The position numbers and the translations under genes are program-made. 32,024 nt of DNA from Akkermansia muciniphila (lineage in GTDB: Bacteria; Verrucomicrobiota; Verrucomicrobiia; Verrucomicrobiales; Akkermansiaceae): assembly GCA_004557455.1 (NCBI GenBank), contig SFDX01000027.1:1-32024 (forward strand). Reading direction: 5' to 3'. The notes under the pieces are model-generated. The model saw nothing but the letters and a program-made list of their open reading frames with translations, made no database searches and was not told the DNA's origin. Within the stretch, counting starts at the first letter, position 1. Each line of letters starts with the position of its first letter. This document shows, piece by piece, positions 1-7,309 of this stretch.

Positions 1-2
1 TA

Positions 3-89
3 ATTATAGCAGAAGATGCCGAGGATGGGAAGCCTGTATATCTTTACCATCGCGCATCACTCGCTCCCGGGGGTGGTCATAAAAACTGA
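3..89 (+). CDS. Possible C-terminal end of an unidentified protein, cut by the window edge
   Basis: An open frame enters from outside the window and ends at a TGA at 87-89, just before the distal CRISPR repeat. It gives 28 residues ending in PVYLYHRASLAPGGGHKN. The composition looks protein-like, but no family is recognised and there is no start in the window. It could equally be non-coding array trailer. If real, it runs convergently towards the array and would mark the edge of the CRISPR locus. Confidence 0.25.
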   Translation: MIAEDAEDGKPVYLYHRASLAPGGGHKN

Positions 90-107
90 CGGAGCGCCAA
101 AAAAGAT

Positions 108-1737
108 GTTTCAACTCACGCGCCCGCATGGGGCGCGACGAGGCCGTTACCTTGATGTAGGAGAAGGGAATCTGTTTCAACTCACGCGCCCGCATGGGGC
201 GCGACCCCATGTTTCCCTTATTCATGCCCCCGCTTTCCCGTTTCAACTCACGCGCCCGCATGGGGCGCGACAGCACGGCGAGTGGACGACTGTATTATTG
301 CGCACGTTTCAACTCACGCGCCCGCATGGGGCGCGACCGTCCGCCTGCTGCATCCGGTGCAACATCTCCACGTTTCAACTCACGCGCCCGCATGGGGCGC
401 GACTGTACTCTTCCCGCGGCTTGGACTTGCAGCGGATGTTTCAACTCACGCGCCCGCATGGGGCGCGACATTACCGATTTTATCAATATCTTGAATTTGC
501 TTCTTGTTTCAACTCACGCGCCCGCATGGGGCGCGACTGGAGACCCAGCGGGAGCGCGGGGATGCTGAGGTAGTTTCAACTCACGCGCCCGCATGGGGCG
601 CGACCTGTTATGATGTTGTAATAGTCTTTAAGAGAAATCTGGTTTCAACTCACGCGCCCGCATGGGGCGCGACAGCAACGGCTGGCAGGATGACAAGGAT
701 TACAGCATGTTTCAACTCACGCGCCCGCATGGGGCGCGACGGCATCGACAGCGAGCAACTACGCGCGCGTGGTGTTTCAACTCACGCGCCCGCATGGGGC
801 GCGACAAATGTATTTAATGTGTGTTATAATGGAAACAAATTGTTTCAACTCACGCGCCCGCATGGGGCGCGACATTAAATTACCTTCATCGTAAAGGACT
901 CTACTAGTTTCAACTCACGCGCCCGCATGGGGCGCGACTTGATGAGGAGTGGACTTATAATGGAAGTAATGTAGTTTCAACTCACGCGCCCGCATGGGGC
1001 GCGACTATAAAGTGACCGGGATAGTAGCGGTAAAGTAAACAGTTTCAACTCACGCGCCCGCATGGGGCGCGACCGGCGCGAAAATCGGGCCTTTTTTAGC
1101 AGTCACCAAGTTTCAACTCACGCGCCCGCATGGGGCGCGACCTTCCGACGCCCCAATTATACCACAAACCAAAGTTTCAACTCACGCGCCCGCATGGGGC
1201 GCGACTGAGAGCAAGGAGCAGGTGGTGCGCGCGCTGGAGGTTTCAACTCACGCGCCCGCATGGGGCGCGACTGGATTGCAATTACGGAGCAAGATACGAC
1301 ATGTGTTTCAACTCACGCGCCCGCATGGGGCGCGACAGTAATTTTTCTTCTCCATGTAATAAGAAAAGACGTTTCAACTCACGCGCCCGCATGGGGCGCG
1401 ACGCCAGTAAAATCAAGCACTTTTGAGCCCTACTGTAGTTTCAACTCACGCGCCCGCATGGGGCGCGACAACACGTCTCTTATTCGGGTCGTAAGGGAAC
1501 TACAGTTTCAACTCACGCGCCCGCATGGGGCGCGACTTGAGCCTTATGTACATAATAAGTAAAGCGTCAAGTTTCAACTCACGCGCCCGCATGGGGCGCG
1601 ACACGAATGTCATCAGCATACTCTTGTACTTCTTCATGGTTTCAACTCACGCGCCCGCATGGGGCGCGACCCGGCGTTACAACGTCATTCCTCCACCCAC
1701 AAGCAGTTTCAACTCACGCGCCCGCATGGGGCGCGAC
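108..1737 (-). CRISPR. Type I-C CRISPR array, 25 repeats and 24 spacers
   Basis: A 32-bp repeat (plus strand begins GTTTCAACTCACGC and ends GGGGCGCGAC) occurs 25 times with no variant copy that I could find. Spacers are 32-37 nt, mostly 33-36. The transcribed strand is minus, the same as the cas genes, because the reverse complement ends in TTGAAAC as type I-C repeats do. On that strand repeat bases 3-9 (CGCGCCC) pair with 15-21 (GGGCGCG) around a 5-nt loop. The remaining 11 nt, TGAGTTGAAAC, equal the 5' handle left by Cas5c cleavage. The leader-proximal (youngest) end is at 1737 and the oldest end at 108. The distal repeat is not degenerate. Spacer origins cannot be determined here. Confidence 0.98.
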
Positions 1738-1939
1738 CCACGAATTATAACACATTGAGGCAGAATAGTCAAGACTATGAAGATCGCGAACCATCGTTTT
1801 TAGCGATGTCGTTATTGTTATTACTAGATGGCTAGGTTCTTTCAAGATGCTGATAGTCAAGGTGTTAGCTTCTCCGCGAATCTCGCGGGAGAAAGATGAC
1901 AGCTTGGTGTTCGCGTTGAGGAACACAGAGGGGGAGGGG
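1738..1939 (-). promoter_or_regulatory. CRISPR leader with array promoter
   Basis: This is the 202-bp AT-rich gap between cas2 and the first repeat. On the minus strand it carries -35 TTGACT (1767-1772), a 17-bp spacer and -10 TATAAT (1744-1749), preceded by TGT to give an extended -10. Transcription would start at about 1737, the first base of the first repeat. The -35 lies inside a 14-bp palindrome, ATAGTC-AA-GACTAT (1765-1778). CTTGACTAT recurs at 1861-1853. Two other inverted repeats are present: CATCG-N7-CGATG (1792-1808) and a hairpin with 10-bp arms and one bulge (1870-1893). These may guide Cas1-Cas2 integration or regulate the array, which is inference. Confidence 0.8.
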
Positions 1940-2227
1940 TTATAAAATGAGCGGGGCTGTTACGTCGAAGGCTTTTTGTGAGCCCATGTGGATAATGCGG
2001 CTGCTGTCCTTACCAAGAGGATAAATGCGAATGCTGTCACTTTCCTCATCGATGATGGTGCGTAGCTGCTCCCGGAATGTAAGGAGGTGGGCATAATCCA
2101 TGACGCATTCGAAAACGGAATTTTGCACACGAACGCCGTGATCCTCGCAGGCCTTGGCTACACGGCGGAGGCGTTTTTGGCCGGCGGGGGTGGTGGTATT
2201 CACATCGTAACTGATGAGGTAGCGCAT
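1940..2227 (-). CDS. cas2: CRISPR-associated endonuclease Cas2
   Basis: The product is 95 aa, the usual Cas2 size. It begins MRYLISYDV, where the beta-1 Asp (D8) is the conserved acidic residue, followed by the helix KRLRRVAKACEDHGVRVQNSVFEC typical of the ferredoxin-like fold. Cas2 is the dimeric scaffold of the Cas1-Cas2 integrase that inserts new spacers next to the leader. It starts 8 nt after the cas1 stop and is the last gene before the leader, the standard type I-C position. No terminator with a T-tract follows it. Confidence 0.96.
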   Translation of the reverse strand: MRYLISYDVNTTTPAGQKRLRRVAKACEDHGVRVQNSVFECVMDYAHLLTFREQLRTIIDEESDSIRIYPLGKDSSRIIHMGSQKAFDVTAPLIL

Positions 2228-2235
2228 CGCAGAAG

Positions 2236-3252
2236 TTATTTTTGTATGTAGGGTGGGTAGGCATCCAGTGCGCCGCGCAGGTGTTGGGCCAAAAGGCGCG
2301 CTTGGATGTGTGGGAGAAGCCCCAGTGTGATTTTATCCTGCAAGAAGGGGTGCGTGATAATGTCATTCTTGCGTTGTTGCCAATGGGTCAAAACGGTTTT
2401 GCGGGCGGTATCACTCAGCAACACGGCACCGCTTTCCTGGTGTTCAAAATCATCCGGGGTGATTTGTCGGCGATTGATGAGGGTGAGAGCACAGCGATCG
2501 GCCAAGGGGGCACGGAATTCCTCCATGAGGTCGAGGGCAAGGGATGGGCGGCCCGGCCGCTCTCGGTGATACAATCCCACGGCACTGTCCAACCCCACGG
2601 CTTCAGCTGCGGATTTACAGTCGCTTGCCAGCAGGGTGTAGACAAAGGAGAGCAGGGCATTGAACGGATCGGTGGGAGGTCGACGATTTCGAGATGTGAA
2701 GACAAATCTTGGGGCGGTGATGAGCCGGGGAATCGCACCGAAATAGACGTCGGCAGCGGAGCCTTCTATGCCTAGCAAGCGTTGCTCCGAGCTTTCCTGC
2801 CTCGCTTGCCGTACCGCGTGTGCGAGGCGGTTGATGGCGGGTTGCAGGTCCGGAAGAGCATAATCCCTGACTGCCCGCTGCAGGACGGTGCGGGCGTTGA
2901 GTATTTTTGCTGCAACCATCTCTCGCGCGATGGTAATGCGGCTGAAGGGGTCATCGGCAAGGCGATATTGCTGTCGACGCAGAAGAACATTCCCATGGGT
3001 ATAGCCACAAACTCGACAGAGGAAGTGTCCGGATGGTGAACAAAAAGAAAGGTTGATGCCCAATTCAGAACAGCGCGCCATGAGCTGCGGGCTGGCACCG
3101 ATATCCCAGCCGAATGTTTGGATAGCTTCCAGGTTGAGAAAGGGGATGCGGCGCAGGCTTTGTCCGTGGTGTGTGATCTCAACAGTCTCGCCGTTGAGCA
3201 GCAAACGAATGCCGTCGGTGGTGATGTAGAGCGTGTTAAGGTGTTGTTTCAT
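2236..3252 (-). CDS. cas1: CRISPR-associated integrase Cas1 (type I-C)
   Basis: The product is 338 aa, normal for Cas1c. The N-terminal beta domain starts with NTLYITTDGIRL. The metal site of the C-terminal helical domain is visible: E163 in GIEGSAADVYF, H229 in GLYHRERPGRPSLALD, and the acidic DLMEEFR stretch at 241-247. Cas1 catalyses integration of prespacers at the leader-repeat junction. Its start overlaps the cas4 stop by 4 bp (ATGA), so the adaptation genes cas4-cas1-cas2 are probably translationally coupled. Confidence 0.97.
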   Translation of the reverse strand: MKQHLNTLYITTDGIRLLLNGETVEITHHGQSLRRIPFLNLEAIQTFGWDIGASPQLMARCSELGINLSFCSPSGHFLCRVCGYTHGNVLLRRQQYRLADDPFSRITIAREMVAAKILNARTVLQRAVRDYALPDLQPAINRLAHAVRQARQESSEQRLLGIEGSAADVYFGAIPRLITAPRFVFTSRNRRPPTDPFNALLSFVYTLLASDCKSAAEAVGLDSAVGLYHRERPGRPSLALDLMEEFRAPLADRCALTLINRRQITPDDFEHQESGAVLLSDTARKTVLTHWQQRKNDIITHPFLQDKITLGLLPHIQARLLAQHLRGALDAYPPYIQK

Positions 3253-3884
3253 ACGTCACAGAGGGCATCCTCGAAGCTGTTGTCGTTGTAGGCTCCTGCA
3301 GAGGGGTGGCGCGGCAGGCAGATGGGGAGGAGCGAGCAAGCTCTGCACTCGGTCCGGTAATGCGCCGGCGGAAGGCTGCGGCTCTGTAGCAGGGCCTGTA
3401 CGGCAGCGATTGTCTCCTCTGTCTTCCGCCGCAGCGTAGGGGTGAGCTCGATGGTCTGTCGGTGTCGCGTGGCATGGTAATAAAGGAAGGCCTGCTCAAT
3501 ACGGCAGCCGTGCATTTCTTCCAAGCACAGGGCCTGGGCGCAAAGTTGAACGGCATCGGCATCGTGTTCCTTAGGCCGACCGTGTTTGTATTCCACCGGA
3601 CCGATGATATCGCCGCCGCGGGAGCGGTATTCGATGGCATCGGCTCGACCTCGGATGCCGAGACGACGGCAGACAAGGTAGCAGCCGCGTGCCGTGTAGA
3701 TGCCGCCCCGGGTATTCCCCGGAGCGGTATCAACGCGTTTGTGCTCTAACTTACCGAGGGTCGTGAGGGCGTTTTCCTTCCACTCTTGCTCGGTATGGAT
3801 GAGGGCGCACTGGCGCGGGCAGAAGATGTAGTGCTGAAGCGCAGAGATCGGCACGTAGTCTTCTTCTCGGAGGCTCTCCGGCAT
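3249..3884 (-). CDS. cas4: Cas4 exonuclease (RecB-like, Fe-S), adaptation
   Basis: The product is 211 aa. An N-terminal cysteine pair in YIFCPRQCALIH (first Cys about residue 22) and the C-terminal run CRACSLLPIC supply four Cys for a 4Fe-4S cluster. The RecB nuclease core is present: GRADAIEY, PVEYKHGR (motif II Asp/Glu and motif III Lys) and the QLCAQALCLEE motif. In type I-C systems Cas4 trims prespacers and enforces the PAM together with Cas1. The start shares one base with the cas7 stop (TGATG) and the stop overlaps cas1 by 4 bp. Confidence 0.95.
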   Translation of the reverse strand: MPESLREEDYVPISALQHYIFCPRQCALIHTEQEWKENALTTLGKLEHKRVDTAPGNTRGGIYTARGCYLVCRRLGIRGRADAIEYRSRGGDIIGPVEYKHGRPKEHDADAVQLCAQALCLEEMHGCRIEQAFLYYHATRHRQTIELTPTLRRKTEETIAAVQALLQSRSLPPAHYRTECRACSLLPICLPRHPSAGAYNDNSFEDALCDV

Positions 3885-4759
3885 CAGCAGTCGATTTCCT
3901 CAACTGTCACGCCGTCGGGAATGGCGCTGCGGTCGAGGCTGATAACGTAGTCCGCGATGTTGCGGGGGAACTCTACCCCTTCCTTTTTGGCAACATGCAG
4001 GCTCTCGTAGAGCTTGTGGGAGGGTGCGTTGCCCAGCTTGCTGTTGTGGCGGAAGAGAATGAGCTTGCGCACGGCCATGGAGCCTGCGGGGCGGGCTGCG
4101 GAGGCATCGAAGGCGAAGAGATTTTGGATCGCCTGCAGAAGGAGCTCCAAGTCGGCCTCGCCGAAGCCGGTTTGGTCGGCCAAGTAGGGGTTGATGCAGC
4201 CCTTGGCCAGGTAGAGACCATAGGGGATGGTGAATTTCGTGCCCATGGTGCGCCCCTTTGTTTCATCCTCTTCCTTCGTTACCGCGCATCGTGTGATCGT
4301 ATGCTCGAATTGGGTCACAGGATCGAATGATCGAGCGAAGGAAATTTGCACGGGGCCTCTTACCTGACCGGCGTTTTTGACCTTCTTCTTGTTTTTCTCC
4401 GGGTTCTCTCCGCCATCTTTTTTACCAGTGGATAAGACGGCTCCGAATGTGCGGACATCGTAGAAGTTTTGGCACATCCACTTCTTTGCCAAATCAGAGT
4501 CGGCATCCTTGCCCAGCGCGGAGTAGGCGGCTTTAATTTCGTTGTTGAGAACGGCTTTTTCCTTGATGAGGATGTTGTAGCCGCTCTCTCCCGCTCGGGT
4601 GAGCTGCACGAAGTTGCGGATCTTACGCTTGAGGCACACATCCGTCACAATACCGTGACCGGTTTCGGCATCGATGCGGGGCTGATTTCCGGCATCGGGG
4701 TCACCGTTGGGGTTTGCATCGAGGGCATCGAAGAGAATGATGAAATCAATCTTGTTCAT
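3884..4759 (-). CDS. cas7: Cas7 (Csd2), Cascade backbone subunit
   Basis: The product is 291 aa. It begins NKIDFIILFDALDANPNGDPDAGNQPR, the signature start of Csd2-type Cas7. It also contains DVRTFGAVLSTG and the RGPVQISFARSFDPV segment of the RRM-like fold. Multiple copies coat the crRNA spacer in the type I-C Cascade. It starts 6 nt downstream of the cas8c stop. It has the expected family length and no defect. Confidence 0.96.
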   Translation of the reverse strand: MNKIDFIILFDALDANPNGDPDAGNQPRIDAETGHGIVTDVCLKRKIRNFVQLTRAGESGYNILIKEKAVLNNEIKAAYSALGKDADSDLAKKWMCQNFYDVRTFGAVLSTGKKDGGENPEKNKKKVKNAGQVRGPVQISFARSFDPVTQFEHTITRCAVTKEEDETKGRTMGTKFTIPYGLYLAKGCINPYLADQTGFGEADLELLLQAIQNLFAFDASAARPAGSMAVRKLILFRHNSKLGNAPSHKLYESLHVAKKEGVEFPRNIADYVISLDRSAIPDGVTVEEIDC

Positions 4760-4765
4760 GATTGG

Positions 4766-5128
4766 TTATTGGTTGTCGGGGTTGTTTTTCTTGGTGAAGA
4801 AAGCTTGGGTTTGGTGGTAGAAGCCGAGCGCAAAGAGACCTTGCTGCTCGAGGTTGAGATGTGCCGGTAAGTCTCCCAGCAATGCGGTGATGGCCTGCAT
4901 GTCCTTCTCGCGGTTGATCCTTCGCCTGCCCTCCAGTTTAGCCACATGGTGGTGATAGAGCCTGAAGAGCCTCGGAAAGACATAGGCAGGTGATGTTGAT
5001 GCGCTGGCATAGTAGGCATCGCGGATGGTGCGGTTGAGGTCGGTCGAGACATCGTCCTGCGTCTTATGAAGCAAGGCGAAGAGTCGCCCGAGCACATAGC
5101 CGACTTGGGTATTATTTTCGTCTAACAT
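4766..5128 (-). CDS. cas11c: Probable Cas11c, internal translation product of cas8c
   Basis: Type I-C systems are known to make a small Cascade subunit from an in-frame internal start near the 3' end of cas8c. Here an ATG at 5128-5126 opens a 120-aa product starting MLDENNTQVGYVLGRLFALL. This matches the size and position of known Cas11c. No convincing Shine-Dalgarno site precedes it on the minus strand, so the start is inferred from family knowledge and length. Confidence 0.5.
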   Translation of the reverse strand: MLDENNTQVGYVLGRLFALLHKTQDDVSTDLNRTIRDAYYASASTSPAYVFPRLFRLYHHHVAKLEGRRRINREKDMQAITALLGDLPAHLNLEQQGLFALGFYHQTQAFFTKKNNPDNQ

Positions 5129-6589
5129 GGGTGTGAGTTTGTAGGAAGGATTTTTGCGGGTGAGCCATGCCTTGAGATAGGCGCAGCGGATGTAATTGAT
5201 ACTATCTTCGCCTTTGATAGCTCCTTTTCGTGGTTTAGGGTTATACTTCATACGACGCAACATGGCCATCGCCAACGAATCGGGATAGGGGCGCCCCATC
5301 AGAATGGCGCGCATGAGGGGTTCCGTGTAGGTCGAGGGAATTTGGTCTTTGGCGGGGTCGCGCACGGTTCCGCGAAGGAGGCGCCAAGGCGCAATCAGCT
5401 CTGGGTCATTAGACGATCTATGCCTCGGCTGCAGGTGTAGGGCAGCGTAATGTTCCGCCAAACGGCGTATATAGTCGCCCATGGTGCCGGTCAGGAAAAA
5501 GCGAACACTCAGGCGCGCCGCATTCGGTGCCAGACCGAGCAGGAAGAAGCGGGTCTTCTCGGCTTCCGGCGGAACAACAGGCTTCCCGGCGGCGATTTTC
5601 TGCAGCAGAGTCTGTAACCTGTCAAGTACCGCCTTATCCTGTGCCTGAGGCGGCTCGTCAAATGTAAACCCGAGCATCTGCTCCCAATCCATCGCCGTAT
5701 CCAGCGGCGCATCCGTCCAAAATACCGTGGTCGCATCCCCCAACTGCACATGATTTCTCGATGAGCGCAGCAGATAATTCAATGCATTGCAATAGCCAAA
5801 AGCAGCACGTTCCGAGACGGGCGAATTGCCACCCTGATCCTTGCCATAGGATTCAAAAGCATTGCAGTTGAATGAAACCAGTGCAGCCCCCGTCGAATTG
5901 GCATTGCGAACGCCAGAGATTTGCGGCGTATGCAAGCGGGCAATAATCCCCTCCTGTCCTGTAATGAGGCACATCATAGAAGTTGCCTCCGTTTTCGGTG
6001 TGTCAAGCCAACGCTCCATCCCCTGCGAGTGCCACCATGCGCAAATGAGAGGAAGATCGTGTAGATACTGCATCTGCCCCTGCATGCGAAACACGCCGTT
6101 GCCCGTTTTCATCGCATCGCGCACAGTGGAATCGCAGGGGAGCGCATCCAGATCGGTCGGTGGCTCCCATGATTCATAGAAGCGGCACAAGGCCTCGTAT
6201 TCGGGACCGAGCCCGGCCTCGCGAAAACTCAGGTATTTTTTTTGAGTAGCGGTGAAAGAGTCTCGAGCCCGCTTCTTTTCCTTGTCAGATTTCTTAGCCT
6301 CAGTGCAGCCAAGCAGATACGAGACATTATCAAACAAAAAACAGGGATTAATGGATGTTCCAGATGGTTTGTTTTCACCTAAAACGATCATATAAACAGG
6401 TTCCGGCCTCGGCGCGCCCCCATACTGTTCGCCCGTATTAGAGCGTATATCACGGAATACGGCTTTACCTTCAGGAGTAAGCTCAATGCAAAAAGAGATT
6501 TTTTGAATGCTGGTGCCAAGCTTTGTGGGTAAGTAAGCATGTTCATTAACCAGTCGCTCGTATAATTGGTATAATTCCTGTAAAATCAT
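4766..6589 (-). CDS. cas8c: Cas8c (Csd1), Cascade large subunit
   Basis: The product is 607 aa, within the 570-620 aa range of Csd1 proteins. It begins MILQELYQLYERLVNE. Cas8c recognises the PAM and recruits Cas3. Its start overlaps the cas5c stop by 4 bp (ATGA). Typical Csd1 features are the SFNCNAFESYGKDQGGNSPVSE segment in the middle and YVLGRLFALLHKTQDD near the C-terminus, where the small subunit Cas11c is encoded in the same frame. Confidence 0.95.
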   Translation of the reverse strand: MILQELYQLYERLVNEHAYLPTKLGTSIQKISFCIELTPEGKAVFRDIRSNTGEQYGGAPRPEPVYMIVLGENKPSGTSINPCFLFDNVSYLLGCTEAKKSDKEKKRARDSFTATQKKYLSFREAGLGPEYEALCRFYESWEPPTDLDALPCDSTVRDAMKTGNGVFRMQGQMQYLHDLPLICAWWHSQGMERWLDTPKTEATSMMCLITGQEGIIARLHTPQISGVRNANSTGAALVSFNCNAFESYGKDQGGNSPVSERAAFGYCNALNYLLRSSRNHVQLGDATTVFWTDAPLDTAMDWEQMLGFTFDEPPQAQDKAVLDRLQTLLQKIAAGKPVVPPEAEKTRFFLLGLAPNAARLSVRFFLTGTMGDYIRRLAEHYAALHLQPRHRSSNDPELIAPWRLLRGTVRDPAKDQIPSTYTEPLMRAILMGRPYPDSLAMAMLRRMKYNPKPRKGAIKGEDSINYIRCAYLKAWLTRKNPSYKLTPMLDENNTQVGYVLGRLFALLHKTQDDVSTDLNRTIRDAYYASASTSPAYVFPRLFRLYHHHVAKLEGRRRINREKDMQAITALLGDLPAHLNLEQQGLFALGFYHQTQAFFTKKNNPDNQ

Positions 6590-7299
6590 GATAAAGCTCG
6601 GTTCAGGGGTGGTAAATCAAGAACACCATCGCGCAGCTCGGCCATGAAGAACTTGGGCGTAACGCTTTGCTTCTTGCCTGTGTGGGCGCAGATGACCGTT
6701 CCCTTTCGGTCATCGGTATAGACCATATCATGCAGCATCAGCCCTAGGTTGCGGTTACGCTGCTCCGGCGGTAGTTGGCAGGGCGGGGCGGGATGCTCCT
6801 CATCTACCAAGGAGAATGAGGCAAGGAATTCCCTCATGCCGAGGCAGGGGTGGTGAAAACATTGGCCGTTTGATGCTCGTCTCTTGAACATCTCCAAGTG
6901 TTTGGCGATATTATTAATGCCCTCCTGCTCATGCAGCACCTCCACATGCGCTTCAATCACATAAGCAACGCGGCGCAGATAGGTCATGGCTCGTTGTTGT
7001 CGATTTTCCTCAATGAAAAATTGGGCAGAGTATGTTTTCTCTCCGCGCATCTCCGCAGCCGAGGGCGGCGAAACCTTTTTTTCAACCTCGTTGCGGCGGA
7101 TCTGCCCGAATTCGATGGGGTTGAGCACGTGGATGCGATCCACCACCCAGCGGAACTCGGGTTTCCAATAAATCGCGGTCAGGATGCCGCGCGCAGCCGA
7201 TGGCGTCATCACCTCATAGGTCATGCGCTCGGCCTTCAACTCAGGGCGCGTGAAACACGCATAATCGCCCCAGACATGGAGTTTGATTCCGTAACTCAT
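6586..7299 (-). CDS. cas5c: Cas5c (Cas5d), pre-crRNA processing endoribonuclease
   Basis: The product is 237 aa. It begins MSYGIKLHVWGDYACFTRPELKAERMTYEVMTPSAARG, a clear Cas5d start. Type I-C lacks Cas6, and Cas5c cuts the repeat at the base of its stem and then caps the crRNA 5' handle. The repeat here has the matching stem and an 11-nt handle. The GILTAIYWKP segment probably carries the catalytic Tyr. Which Lys and His complete the site is not clear from sequence alone. It sits 10 nt downstream of cas3 and overlaps cas8c by 4 bp. Confidence 0.95.
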   Translation of the reverse strand: MSYGIKLHVWGDYACFTRPELKAERMTYEVMTPSAARGILTAIYWKPEFRWVVDRIHVLNPIEFGQIRRNEVEKKVSPPSAAEMRGEKTYSAQFFIEENRQQRAMTYLRRVAYVIEAHVEVLHEQEGINNIAKHLEMFKRRASNGQCFHHPCLGMREFLASFSLVDEEHPAPPCQLPPEQRNRNLGLMLHDMVYTDDRKGTVICAHTGKKQSVTPKFFMAELRDGVLDLPPLNRALS

Positions 7300-7309
7300 T
7301 GTATTGTTA

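Noticed and set aside
4..1758. Many overlapping open frames on both strands containing repeated LTRPHGAR, NSRARMGRD or SRPMRARELK motifs
   Set aside because: They are translations of the CRISPR repeat and spacers, not proteins.
1870..1893. Hairpin after cas2 as a terminator
   Set aside because: No U-tract follows on the minus strand. It is more likely a leader element.
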